Assembly (NCBI GenBank): GCA_030377945.1
Contig: JAUCGD010000026.1
Location: 9,144-26,356, forward strand
DNA from: Desulfobacterales bacterium HSG17
Lineage (GTDB): Bacteria; Desulfobacterota; Desulfobacteria; Desulfobacterales; Desulfococcaceae
Length of the DNA: 17,213 nt
Direction: 5' to 3'
This document shows positions 7,537 to 14,988 of this stretch, piece by piece. Numbering within the stretch: position 1 is the first letter of the stretch; every line of letters begins with the position of its first letter. The notes below the pieces were generated by a model, which had not been told where the DNA came from, did no database searches, and saw only the letters and a program-made list of their open reading frames with translations. A program made the translations under genes and the position numbers.

Positions 7537-8589
7537 ATGATTATCAAGGAATTGACAGATAACCAGCGCCGGATTTTTATTGATACTGCCCAGCTATATG
7601 AAGCCTTTAGCCATGCTTTTCATGAAAGCCGCTCTTTTCGGGGAGGAATGCACTGGAAAAAAGCCAAAGACCGGGAATATCTTTTTCGGACAAGGGATCG
7701 TCATGGCAATGGAAAAAGCCTTGGCCTTCGAACCCCTGAAACGGAAAACATACTTGCACGGTTTCAGGAACAAAAAAGAAATATTAAAAAACGATTAAAC
7801 ACGCTTCAGAAAAGACTGAATGAACAGGCCCGTTTTTGCAAGGCTGCCATGATTAACAGGGTCCCCCGGACTGTAACTGCTGTTCTAAGAATTATGGAGC
7901 AGCAAAAAATCCTTGGAAAAAATGTCATGGTTGTGGGTACAAATGCCTTATATGCTTATGAAGCATCTGCCGGTGTATTTCTTGACTCCCCCATCCTGGC
8001 AACCGGAGATATGGATATTCTGTGGGATAACCGTGCTAAATTAAAACTGCTTGGAGATGACAGTGTAAAGAGCCGGGGGCTTATGGGGCTTTTGCAAAAA
8101 GCTGACCGATCTTTTACTCTTATGGGCAGACAGGAATTCAAGGCAGTAAATAAAAACGGTTTTATGATAGACCTCATAAAACCGGAACCTCGAAATATTA
8201 CCCAGAAAGATATTCGGCGCATGGGTGAAAATGGTGACCTGGAAGCAGCAGAAATCCGAAACCTTCAATGGCTGACCGCTTCACCAAGGTTTCAACATAT
8301 TGTAATTGGAGATGACGGCTATCCTGCTATGATGGCAGTTCCTGATCCACGATCTTTTGCCCTTCATAAACTCTGGCTTTCAAAACAGACTGATCGGGAA
8401 CCCATAAAAAAACAGCGGGATCAAACTCAAGGACTTACTGCTGCCCGTATGGTTCTTCGGTATTTCCCGGATTATCCTTTCACATCTTCAGAACTCCGCA
8501 TGTTTCCCAAAGATGTGTTTGAAGATGCTGCTTTACAAATCTCAGAATCCGACCTGCCGTCTGGCTTTGACATTCCTCCTGATTTTTGA
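7537..8589 (+). CDS. GSU2403-family nucleotidyltransferase-fold protein
   Basis: A 350-residue protein matching the GSU2403 / NTP_transf_8 family by its core: VMVVGTNALYAYEASAGVFL (about residues 130-149), a G-T-N-A variant of the nucleotidyltransferase glycine motif, then TGDMDILWD (about 154-162) giving the paired aspartates D-x-D. The N-terminal 110 residues are helical and very basic, with a likely coiled coil (FQEQKRNIKKRLNTLQKRL). The C-terminal part includes PDPRSFALHKLWLS. Substrate and function are unknown; nucleotidyl transfer to a protein, RNA or small molecule is inferred from the fold. ATG 7537 was chosen because GAAGGA lies seven bases before it; a TTG at 7522 would overlap that site. 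The start is embedded in a perfect inverted repeat, so expression looks controlled. It appears monocistronic. Confidence 0.8.
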   Translation: MIIKELTDNQRRIFIDTAQLYEAFSHAFHESRSFRGGMHWKKAKDREYLFRTRDRHGNGKSLGLRTPETENILARFQEQKRNIKKRLNTLQKRLNEQARFCKAAMINRVPRTVTAVLRIMEQQKILGKNVMVVGTNALYAYEASAGVFLDSPILATGDMDILWDNRAKLKLLGDDSVKSRGLMGLLQKADRSFTLMGRQEFKAVNKNGFMIDLIKPEPRNITQKDIRRMGENGDLEAAEIRNLQWLTASPRFQHIVIGDDGYPAMMAVPDPRSFALHKLWLSKQTDREPIKKQRDQTQGLTAARMVLRYFPDYPFTSSELRMFPKDVFEDAALQISESDLPSGFDIPPDF

Positions 8590-8605
8590 AGATTGAAATT
8601 TATCC

Positions 8606-8635
8606 TTGACCCAAATAAGCTTTTACACTTAGTAT
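8606..8635 (+). promoter_or_regulatory. Candidate promoter of the zinc-ribbon gene
   Basis: TTGACC (8606-8611), an 18-bp spacer, then TAGTAT (8630-8635) resembles a sigma70-type promoter in the gap upstream of the start at 8692. Each box has one or two mismatches. Prediction by eye only. Confidence 0.35.
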
Positions 8636-8691
8636 TAAATCTTGTTTTTTTATTAAACAACTTAATTATTTCTATTATTGAGAGGTAAGTT

Positions 8692-9066
8692 ATGAAATGT
8701 CCTAAATGTGAAGCTGCTATGGAAAAGGTTTTATTTGAAAAGATTGAAATTGACCGTTGTGTCAACTGCAAGGGGATATGGTTTGACATGCTTGAGCATG
8801 AAGAACTTAAAAAACTAAAGGGAGCTGAAGCTATTGATACGGGTGACCCTGAAGCAGGGAAGGAATATAATAAAATAGATAAGATAACATGCCCCAAATG
8901 CAATTCAAAAATGATAAGAATGGTTGACCGCAGTCAGCCTCATATCTGGTATGAATCCTGCGGAGTTTGTTATGGCACATTTTTTGATGCAGGGGAATTT
9001 ACAGATTTTAAAAATCATACAATCAGTGATTTCTTTAAAAGCTTTAGTGCCAAAGAACGAACTTAG
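8692..9066 (+). CDS. Small protein with two TFIIB-like zinc ribbons
   Basis: A 124-residue zf-TFIIB family protein (TF_Zn_Ribbon type). Two similar halves each hold two cysteine pairs: MKCPKCEAAM with CVNCKGIWFD (residues 1-47), and ITCPKCNSKM with CGVCYGTFFDAGEF (about 66-105). The C-x-x-C...C-x-x-C spacing, and the G-x-(W/F)-F-D after the second pair, are the family hallmark. An acidic/basic linker separates the halves and a short charged tail follows. AGAGGT (8681-8686) lies five bases before the ATG. Members are common small cytoplasmic proteins of unknown function; zinc binding is a safe inference, DNA binding is not shown. It is flanked by the nucleotidyltransferase gene and thrS in the same direction, with gaps of about 100 and 140 bases, so an operon is uncertain. 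Confidence 0.85.
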   Translation: MKCPKCEAAMEKVLFEKIEIDRCVNCKGIWFDMLEHEELKKLKGAEAIDTGDPEAGKEYNKIDKITCPKCNSKMIRMVDRSQPHIWYESCGVCYGTFFDAGEFTDFKNHTISDFFKSFSAKERT

Positions 9067-9210
9067 GGCCTCATTTCAAAAACCTCTCTGTTATTTATTA
9101 TCCTGATTTATTATTCGGCCTTAAAAATTCAAATGGCCGGTTCTAATGGAAAATATAATTTTTACAATAAAACTAAATTTTTTTCCGAGTGAAAATTCTA
9201 GGTGAAAATA

Positions 9211-11127
9211 ATGATAAATATTACTCTTCCTGATGGAAGCATTAAACAATTTGAATCTGTTCCCACAGGCTTTGATGTGGCAAAAAGTATTTCCGACGGT
9301 CTGGCAAGAAATTGTGTGGCTATGGAAATTGATGAAAAAATTATTGATTTACATGATGAAATTTCCAGTGATGCAAAGGTTCGGCTTATTACAAGCAAAG
9401 ACCCTGAAGCCCTGGAAATTCTGCGTCATACTTCAGCCCATGTAATGGCCCAGGCTATTTTACATTTATATAAAGATGCAAAATTGACAATCGGACCGGT
9501 TGTTGAAGACGGGTTCTATTATGATATTGACATGGAACCTGTTTCTGAAGAAGATTTTGCCAAGATTGAAGCTGAGATGAAAAAAATCATCAAAGCAAAA
9601 CTTCCTGTTAAACGAAAGCTGGTTTCCAAATCAGAAGCACTTGAGTTTTATAAAAATGAGCCTTTCAAGATTGAAATGATTTCAGACCTGGAAGATGGAA
9701 CCATCTCTTTTTATGAGCAGGGGGATTTTACCGATCTATGCCGGGGCCCTCATCTTCCCCATACAGGATTTATAAAAGCATTTAAATTGATGAAGGTTTC
9801 AGGTGCATACTGGAGAGCAGACCAGACCAGGGAGCAGCTTCAGCGGATTTACGGCACATCTTATTTTGATAAAAAAGAACTCAAAGAATATCTCAATTTT
9901 ATTGAGGAAGCAAAAAAACGCAACCACAGAAAACTGGGTACAAGGCTTGAGCTTTTCAGCTTTCATGATGAAGCTCCTGGAATGGCATTTTTTCATGCCA
10001 AAGGTATGGTTATCTGGAATATCCTTCTTGATTACTGGCGTGAAGAACATCTTGCAGACGGTTATGTGGAAACCAAGACTCCGATCATGTTAAACCGCGA
10101 TCTATGGATACGGAGCGGCCACTGGGATAATTACAGAGAAAATATGTACACATCCCAGATTGATGACTATGACTATGCAATCAAACCTATGAACTGCCCT
10201 GGAGGAATGCTGCTTTACGGAACCAAACCCCATTCATATAAAGACCTTCCCCTGCGTCAGGGTGAGATAGGACTGGTTCACCGTCATGAACTCAGCGGGG
10301 TTTTATCAGGACTTTTCAGGGTTCGGTCTTTTCATCAGGATGATGCACATATATTCATGACACCTGAACAGATTAAAGATGAAATCCTGGGAGTTTTAAA
10401 ACTTATAGAACGTGTTTACAGCACGTTTGGTCTGGGTTTCCATCTGGAATTATCCACACGCCCTGTAAAATCCATTGGCACTGACGAACAATGGGAACTT
10501 GCCACCAGCGGCCTGAAAAATGCCCTTGATGCCTATGGCATGGAATATAATATCAATGAAGGAGACGGCGCATTTTACGGACCTAAAATTGATGTTCATA
10601 TAAAAGACGCACTTGGCCGAACATGGCAGTGCGGAACTATCCAGCTTGATATGTCTCTTCCTGAAAGATTTGATCTTTCATATATAGGCTCAGACAATGA
10701 AAAACACCGGCCCATAATGATCCACAGGGTTATTTACGGTTCTATTGAGCGCTTTTTCGGCATACTGGTTGAACATTTTGCAGGAAAATTTCCTTTATGG
10801 CTGGCACCGGTTCAGGCTGTTCTCCTGCCTATTAATGACGAACTGGCTCCCTATGCCAATGAGGTTAAAAAAGCTCTTGAAGCTTCAGGTCTGAGAACTT
10901 CAGTTGATGACAGAACCGAAAGCCTGAAAAGAAAAGTCAGGGAAGCACAGCTTGAATATATCCCCCTTATCCTGACTATCGGAGCTAAGGAAAAAGAAGC
11001 AGGAACCCTTTCTGTAAGAACCTTAGACGGTTTTGTTAAGCACGGTGTTCTTATGGATGATTTTTTAAACAGGGTAAATGTACATATTAAAGAAAGAAAG
11101 CTGGATCTGGAAATTTTTAAAGAATAG
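9211..11127 (+). CDS. thrS: Threonyl-tRNA synthetase
   Basis: A 638-residue ThrS that charges tRNA-Thr. Domains in order: TGS (about 1-60, ITLPDGSIKQF); editing domain with HTSAH (about 73) and CRGPH (about 177); class II catalytic core with NCPGGM, motif 2 VHRHELSGVLSGLFRVRSF followed by HQDDAH, and motif 3 GSIERFFGILVEHF; anticodon-binding domain (about 535-635). The zinc ligands are present: C in MNCPGG, H in DDAHIF, and H in MIHRV, spaced as in the E. coli enzyme. Full length. ATG 9211 is preferred, with AGGTG at 9200-9204 as ribosome binding site; an in-frame GTG at 9202 would add three residues and overlap that site. The common partner infC is not downstream; instead a convergent ATPase gene follows after a repeat cluster. 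Confidence 0.97.
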   Translation: MINITLPDGSIKQFESVPTGFDVAKSISDGLARNCVAMEIDEKIIDLHDEISSDAKVRLITSKDPEALEILRHTSAHVMAQAILHLYKDAKLTIGPVVEDGFYYDIDMEPVSEEDFAKIEAEMKKIIKAKLPVKRKLVSKSEALEFYKNEPFKIEMISDLEDGTISFYEQGDFTDLCRGPHLPHTGFIKAFKLMKVSGAYWRADQTREQLQRIYGTSYFDKKELKEYLNFIEEAKKRNHRKLGTRLELFSFHDEAPGMAFFHAKGMVIWNILLDYWREEHLADGYVETKTPIMLNRDLWIRSGHWDNYRENMYTSQIDDYDYAIKPMNCPGGMLLYGTKPHSYKDLPLRQGEIGLVHRHELSGVLSGLFRVRSFHQDDAHIFMTPEQIKDEILGVLKLIERVYSTFGLGFHLELSTRPVKSIGTDEQWELATSGLKNALDAYGMEYNINEGDGAFYGPKIDVHIKDALGRTWQCGTIQLDMSLPERFDLSYIGSDNEKHRPIMIHRVIYGSIERFFGILVEHFAGKFPLWLAPVQAVLLPINDELAPYANEVKKALEASGLRTSVDDRTESLKRKVREAQLEYIPLILTIGAKEKEAGTLSVRTLDGFVKHGVLMDDFLNRVNVHIKERKLDLEIFKE

Positions 11128-11128
11128 A

Positions 11129-11164
11129 TATTATCGGAAATAAATATTGTAGGGTGTGTTAGCG
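11129..11164 (-). repeat. Truncated end of the CATTATCGGAAATAA element
   Basis: TATTATCGGAAATAA, then GTAGGGTGTGTTAGCGC after a few bases, corresponds to the reverse complement of the right end of the complete element at 15967-16092. Similarity ends after about 36 bases, where an unrelated GC-rich hairpin begins. It starts two bases after the thrS stop, so this is half of a MITE-like element broken by later events. Confidence 0.7.
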
Positions 11165-11170
11165 CTGGGC

Positions 11171-11200
11171 AGCCCGGCAGTAAACTGCCGGGCTATTTTC
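11171..11200 (+). terminator. Probable intrinsic terminator of thrS
   Basis: AGCCCGGCAG, loop TAAA, CTGCCGGGCT forms a perfect 10-bp GC-rich stem (11171-11194), followed by ATTTTC. It lies 44 bases after the thrS stop. The T run is short, so efficiency is uncertain, but the stem is strong. Confidence 0.6.
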
Positions 11201-11270
11201 TGTCGTCCCTCTGGGACTTTAAACATTTTTATATCAATTATTTAAGTCCCGCAGGGACGATAGAAAATAG
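11193..11270. repeat. Dispersed palindrome with TCGTCCCT...AGGGACGA arms
   Basis: The 27-base arms 11193-11219 and 11244-11270 are reverse complements with three mismatches (outer words CTATTTTCT and AGAAAATAG; inner words GGGACTT and AAGTCCC), around a 24-base AT-rich loop. It overlaps the end of the thrS hairpin and may help stop transcription from both convergent genes. From memory, similar sequences recur in many genomes. Confidence 0.7.
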
Positions 11271-11290
11271 CGCGGGAATTTATTCCCGTG
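11271..11290. repeat. Small hairpin CGGGAA-TTTA-TTCCCG
   Basis: CGGGAA (11273-11278), TTTA, TTCCCG (11283-11288) is a perfect six-bp hairpin directly abutting the preceding palindrome. It completes a run of four adjacent inverted-repeat structures between thrS and the convergent ATPase gene. Confidence 0.55.
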
Positions 11291-11334
11291 CTTGCCGTAC
11301 CAAATGATGACCAAGGTCTGAATAGGTATCTTAT

Positions 11335-13155
11335 TTATTTTTTAAATACCGGTATGGTATAATTGCCGCCATACTTCTTGAAAATCCCGTTAATACCTTT
11401 ATGATCCGAAAGGTAAATATCTTCCCTGCGGCCAGCATAAGCTTGAACTTCCTGTGTAAATCCTCCTGTTGATACGAGCCACATTTGAATTTTTGAAACA
11501 GTGCGCCCTGCATCTTTTGCTTCCTGTTTCATTGCATTGGCTGCCTGTTCAAGTTTTTCAGCCTGTTTTATACCCATTTTTGTTTTTGTGTATTTGCATT
11601 CACAAATCCAGAAACGATTATCTTTTTGATTTTCCCTGGCACACACATCAATCTGATACTGCCGAGTTCTTAAACCTTTGGCATATTTTGTGTCAACAAC
11701 TCTGAACAGGGGAACCCGGATTTCTCCAGGTTTTCCGAAAAACGATCCTGGAAGCGTTTCATTGTTGAATTTCATCATTGTAACCTGGACAATTACTTCC
11801 AGAAATCTGCCTTTGAGATTATTGTATAAATTTTGCTGACTTAGATCAATTTTTTCAACATTTTCCAAATCCTGTTCATAAACAAATTTTATATACCTCA
11901 TCAGGCATATGTCGTTAAATGTATAATATTTAGCCCTGCTGCGAAATACCAGGTCAGCAAGGTAAAGTTTTTCAATTTTTTCTTCCACTGCTTTTTTGGA
12001 TACCTGAAGTTTTTCAGCAATCTCTTTTGTATCAACAGGCTGATTATTATATTTTGTAAAATAATAAATTATTTTTTTACCCAGAGTTTCATCATTATCT
12101 GAGTTTATATATTTCCGGTTGTCTTCAAAATGGGTCTGCCAGAAGCCGTAAATTTTTCCCTGCTGTATTTCATAGGATATAACACTGTCAATAACATCCT
12201 TTGTTTCAAATATTTCTTCATCATGTGCTGATGTGGCAATGCAATACAGGTAATAAGGATGACCGGTGACTTGTGTGCTTGCATAGAATGCCATTTCAGG
12301 AGTAATAAATTTTTTTTGGCCATACATTGGCAAAAGGATTTGCAGCAGGGCAGATCCGTCAGGTATTGATAAAGGTTTAAGATATGTAAAGCTGAAACGT
12401 CCCCCAAGGGGACCTCCCATTACAGTTCTGAAAATCAGGGTAACAGCTGAACCGGATACCAGCATTGGGGCTTTTTTGCTCTGGGATTGGCGGTCATAGG
12501 TGGCTGTCAGGTTTGTACCAAGCATATCAGGATTTTGCAGTCGTTCATTTATAATCTGCCTTAATTCGGATTCAGCCACATCATGAATATAAAATTTCAT
12601 ATCCTGGAATTCATCAATAATAACCGCGACTCTGGTTCCTGAAAATGAAGCCAGGTCTTCGGGGGTACGAATAAAGTCATCCCATTGATTCCTGGTATCA
12701 TTATATTTTGTGTCATTATAACGTTTCAAAAAACTCGTTATAAATTTTTTTGCCAGGACAACGGCCTTATGCTCCGAAGGACATTCCAGCAGTTCTTCCA
12801 GTTTTATACCTGTATCACGATACATAACCGGGTCCTGAACGCAATAGGCTATATACTGCCTGAAAAAAGTTTTGGCATACATCATCAGAAATTCCCGTAA
12901 TGTTGTATGCTCCCGCTTTACCTTGAAATAAAACGGTGCAACCTTGTATTCAGGTTTGAAAAATACCGTATTAACCAGCCTGTCAAGCAGAACGGTTTTT
13001 CCCATGCGGCGGGGTGCAATAAGGGCAGTGCTTGGGGCGGCCATTCTCTGGATGTTTTTTACCCATGAATCAAGCTCACGGAGGATTTCGACTCGGCCTG
13101 TGAATTCTTCCCAGGCTACCATTTCTTCTACCGGCAGGATTTGTTCATTGTTCAT
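11335..13155 (-). CDS. P-loop ATPase with C-terminal PD-(D/E)XK-like domain
   Basis: A 606-residue protein resembling the archaeal-type/STAND ATPases (Arch_ATPase, AAA-like) that often carry a DUF234-type nuclease-like end. ATPase: Walker A ALIAPRRMGKTVLLDRL (about residues 44-60; the first glycine of the usual G-x-R-R-x-G-K-T is alanine) and Walker B VAVIIDEFQDM (about 177-187). A winged-helix-like segment follows (about 375-425, TKEIAEKLQVSKKAVEEKIE). The C-terminus has YQIDVCAREN...FWICECKYTK (about 497-520), which fits the D...ExK nuclease pattern. No signal peptide; cytoplasmic. AAAAGG lies seven bases upstream of the ATG. A 56-residue ORF lies upstream on the same strand, across a 159-bp repeat-filled gap. 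Function unknown: defence, DNA processing or regulation are all possible. Convergent with thrS. Confidence 0.8.
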   Translation of the reverse strand: MNNEQILPVEEMVAWEEFTGRVEILRELDSWVKNIQRMAAPSTALIAPRRMGKTVLLDRLVNTVFFKPEYKVAPFYFKVKREHTTLREFLMMYAKTFFRQYIAYCVQDPVMYRDTGIKLEELLECPSEHKAVVLAKKFITSFLKRYNDTKYNDTRNQWDDFIRTPEDLASFSGTRVAVIIDEFQDMKFYIHDVAESELRQIINERLQNPDMLGTNLTATYDRQSQSKKAPMLVSGSAVTLIFRTVMGGPLGGRFSFTYLKPLSIPDGSALLQILLPMYGQKKFITPEMAFYASTQVTGHPYYLYCIATSAHDEEIFETKDVIDSVISYEIQQGKIYGFWQTHFEDNRKYINSDNDETLGKKIIYYFTKYNNQPVDTKEIAEKLQVSKKAVEEKIEKLYLADLVFRSRAKYYTFNDICLMRYIKFVYEQDLENVEKIDLSQQNLYNNLKGRFLEVIVQVTMMKFNNETLPGSFFGKPGEIRVPLFRVVDTKYAKGLRTRQYQIDVCARENQKDNRFWICECKYTKTKMGIKQAEKLEQAANAMKQEAKDAGRTVSKIQMWLVSTGGFTQEVQAYAGRREDIYLSDHKGINGIFKKYGGNYTIPVFKK

Positions 13156-13171
13156 TTTATTACCTTTTTTG

Positions 13172-13284
13172 AATCAGGATGGTCAGGATGTTTTACAGGA
13201 TATTCAGGATAAGTTGGAATGCCAAACTGAGAGTTTGGCATTCCATATCTATCCTGGGTATCTTTTTCAATCCTGAATATCCTG
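13172..13284. repeat. TCAGGAT-type inverted repeat cluster
   Basis: TCAGGAT-type words recur at 13174-13210, and CAGGATATTCAGGAT (13196-13210) is an exact reverse complement of ATCCTGAATATCCTG (13270-13284). Between them TGGAATGCCAAACT (13215-13228), loop GAG, AGTTTGGCATTCCA (13232-13245) is a perfect 14-bp hairpin. The cluster fills the gap between the 56-residue ORF and the ATPase gene. It could attenuate read-through between them or simply be a dispersed repeat. Confidence 0.75.
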
Positions 13285-13314
13285 ATTTTGTAAGGGTTAT
13301 GGAGCAGCATAATA

Positions 13315-13485
13315 CTACTTTTGGGTAGAAATTTGTTTTTTCAGACCTTCAACAATTTCTTTCCGGTTTTTGCCTTCAAGGGAAGTAAAGAGCGATAACA
13401 GCCATTCCCGATGGTCTGTAAGTTCTTCAGATGTTTTGATAAAGTGCTTTGTGCCGTTGAATGTCCAGCTTATGAAAATTGTCAT
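13315..13485 (-). CDS. Small hypothetical protein, 56 residues
   Basis: An unrecognised short protein starting MTIFISWTFNGTKHFIKTS and ending in a basic helix with KKQISTQK. The translation signal is the main support: AGGAGG at 13494-13499 lies eight bases before the ATG at 13485, one of the best ribosome binding sites in the window. An upstream in-frame ATG (13518) would add 11 residues but lacks such a site. The N-terminal third is beta-like, the rest amphipathic helix rich in E, K and R; no cysteine motif, membrane segment or signal peptide. It precedes the ATPase gene on the same strand, separated by the TCAGGAT inverted-repeat cluster. It may be a partner or regulator of that ATPase, but nothing in the sequence proves it. 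Confidence 0.6.
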   Translation of the reverse strand: MTIFISWTFNGTKHFIKTSEELTDHREWLLSLFTSLEGKNRKEIVEGLKKQISTQK

Positions 13486-13634
13486 TAATATTTCCTCCTG
13501 TACAATAAAAAATATCATAGGGGAATTATCATTGTCAATTCATAAGACATGAATTCAGCCCTTACTCCCTGAGAGCAGCAGCAACAGTTTAACCGTGAGT
13601 TGTCTAAAAACAGCGATAGAGACAGGAAAACAAT

Positions 13635-13708
13635 GGTAGCGCCGCCCTATGAGGCGGCCAGGCTGCTGGTCTGACCATACAAAAGCCCCCGCGTAGGGGG
13701 GCGCTACC
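13635..13708. repeat. GGTAGCGCCGCC dispersed palindrome, full copy
   Basis: The ends GGTAGCGCCGCCCTA and TAGGGGGGCGCTACC are reverse complements with one mismatch. Inside the left end GCCGCC-CTATGA-GGCGGC forms a hairpin; the right end holds another GC hairpin. A truncated copy with the same start is at 6012-6035. It lies between the 87-residue and 56-residue genes. Confidence 0.75.
13681..13702 (-). terminator. Probable terminator of the 87-residue gene, inside a repeat
   Basis: Read on the minus strand: GCCCCC, loop CTACGC, GGGGGC, then TTTT. This six-bp all-GC stem plus T run sits 40 bases beyond the stop of the gene at 13742-14005. It is built from the right arm of the dispersed palindrome. 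Confidence 0.55.
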
Positions 13709-13741
13709 GTTTTTATTTACGATAATGTATATTATTTATGA

Positions 13742-14005
13742 TTACTGACTGAAAGCTAAATCCGTTGAATCAACCAGGATCAAAAATCTGATAAATTCAA
13801 TACATTCCTCCCTGGAAAATTTATTTTTCCAGTGCTTTAAATTCTCTTTAGGATCTTCTCCTATACTTTCAAGCTTTATCAGCACTTTATATAATTTTTT
13901 ATATTCAATGGATTTTAGACTAAAAAGAGATTTGCAGAATTTTTCAAATTCAGAATAACTGCTAAATGCTTTTAAATCAGAGGGTATAAAATTTAATTTT
14001 TGCAT
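13742..14005 (-). CDS. Hypothetical protein, 87 residues
   Basis: Not recognised. The 87-residue product begins MQKLNFIPSDLKAFSSYSEF and is predicted by eye to be almost all helical, rich in K, E, S and F; the end, ECIEFIRFLILVDSTDLAFSQ, is hydrophobic but too short and interrupted to be a confident membrane helix. AAGGAG (14013-14018) lies seven bases before the ATG, which supports translation. A likely terminator follows at 13681-13702, so it may be its own transcription unit. The DNA is more AT-rich than neighbouring housekeeping genes. It lies between the lysE-type gene and the small ORF/ATPase pair, all on the minus strand. Confidence 0.6.
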   Translation of the reverse strand: MQKLNFIPSDLKAFSSYSEFEKFCKSLFSLKSIEYKKLYKVLIKLESIGEDPKENLKHWKNKFSREECIEFIRFLILVDSTDLAFSQ

Positions 14006-14040
14006 GATTAGGCTCCTTATTCGGTTATTATTTCAATGAA

Positions 14041-14065
14041 GGGCGGTTCAGCCTTGAAACCGCCC
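14041..14065. repeat. GGGCGGTT...AACCGCCC hairpin
   Basis: GGGCGGTT (14041-14048) and AACCGCCC (14058-14065) form a perfect eight-bp stem with a nine-base loop. It lies in the 251-bp gap between the 87-residue gene and the lysE-type gene. The rest of that gap (14070-14256) is AT-rich, without a gene or clear signal. It may stop transcription coming from lysE, although no good T run follows on the minus strand. Confidence 0.55.
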
Positions 14066-14256
14066 GTAAAAAAGGGAATTATAAAAATAGAGGGAATCGA
14101 AGTAAAGCAGGTCACATTTTGTTATGCTTTATTAGTTTTGACGGTTAAACTTAATAATCGTTTACAAAAAAGCAAAAAAAATTATCTAAATTGTAATTTT
14201 TTCTTTTATCTTGAAATATTGCCTTTAAGAATGTCATGAATTTTTTGATGAGGTAC

Positions 14257-14871
14257 TTACTTTACAATTTCTTGATAGATAAGGGAAAAAGCTATTATCC
14301 ACATTGTAGCACACACAAGACTGTCCAGCAGTCTCCATGCAGCTTTTTTTCTGAAAAAAGGTGCAAGCATTTGCCCCCCCAGGCTCAGGGAAAAAAACCA
14401 GATAAATGAAGCGCTCATTGCTCCTGCCCCAAAAAAGATACGCCCGTTTCCCTGATACTGGCCGCTGATACTTCCCAAAAGAATTATTGTATCCAGATAA
14501 ACATGTGGATTAAGCAGGGTGATAGCCAGGGTAGCTATTATGGCAGATTGTAATGATTTCCTGGTTTTTGCATCAGAATCCAGCTTTCCCCCTTTTAACG
14601 CAGAGCAAAATGCCTTAAATCCATACCAGAATAGAAAAACAGCACCTCCCCATGCAGCAAGGCTTGTAAAAAAAGGATTTGCAGCAACAAAGGCTCCCAC
14701 CCCTGCAATACCGGCCATAATAAGAAGTGCATCACAAATACTGCAAATAAGCGGAATTATAAAAGAATGGTTCTTGCGTACCCCATGTGACAATACAAAG
14801 GCATTTTGCGCCCCAATAGCCACAATAAGTCCTCCACCCATACCAAAACCCTGGATAAACGGTATAAACAT
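14257..14871 (-). CDS. LysE/ArgO-family amino acid exporter
   Basis: A 204-residue inner-membrane transporter of the LysE superfamily, which exports basic amino acids (lysine and/or arginine). Near the N-terminus GLIVAIGAQNAFVLSHGVRKN matches the family signature (G-x-Q-N-x-F-V-L...G-x-R). CDALLIMAGIAGVGAF and LLNPHVYLDTIILLG (about residues 120-134) are further family blocks. Five or six hydrophobic segments span the whole length; size is usual for the family. AAGGAG (14880-14885) lies eight bases before the ATG. The divergent neighbour is an ArgP/LysG-type LysR regulator, the classical partner that switches on this exporter when basic amino acids are high. Which amino acid it carries cannot be told from sequence. 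Alternative: another RhtB/LysE branch, less likely given the neighbour. Confidence 0.9.
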   Translation of the reverse strand: MFIPFIQGFGMGGGLIVAIGAQNAFVLSHGVRKNHSFIIPLICSICDALLIMAGIAGVGAFVAANPFFTSLAAWGGAVFLFWYGFKAFCSALKGGKLDSDAKTRKSLQSAIIATLAITLLNPHVYLDTIILLGSISGQYQGNGRIFFGAGAMSASFIWFFSLSLGGQMLAPFFRKKAAWRLLDSLVCATMWIIAFSLIYQEIVK

Positions 14872-14897
14872 AAAATTAGCTCCTTTTTAAATAGTTG

Positions 14898-14948
14898 GCT
14901 CGTTCCCAGGCTCCAGCCTGGGAATGCAGTCTTGCAAGCTCTGCTTGC
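14898..14948 (+). repeat. 51-nt dispersed double-hairpin repeat, copy 2
   Basis: Starts GCTCGTTCCCAGGCTC, with hairpins CCCAGGCTCCAGCCTGGG and GCAAGCTCTGCTTGC. It is the same length as the copy at 50-100, with paired changes that keep both stems. It lies 12 bases beyond the lysE-type gene's ribosome binding site, so it would be in that gene's leader RNA if the promoter lies nearer argP. Confidence 0.8.
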
Positions 14949-14988
14949 AGAAATCATAATTTATGCTGAACTTAATCCTGTTATAAAT

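Noticed and set aside
11469..11705. Plus-strand open frame inside the ATPase gene
   Set aside because: Antisense to conserved coding sequence, with no motifs or translation signal.
14036..14239. 67-residue plus-strand open frame
   Set aside because: It starts inside the GGGCGGTT hairpin repeat, lacks a ribosome binding site and shows no protein-like composition.
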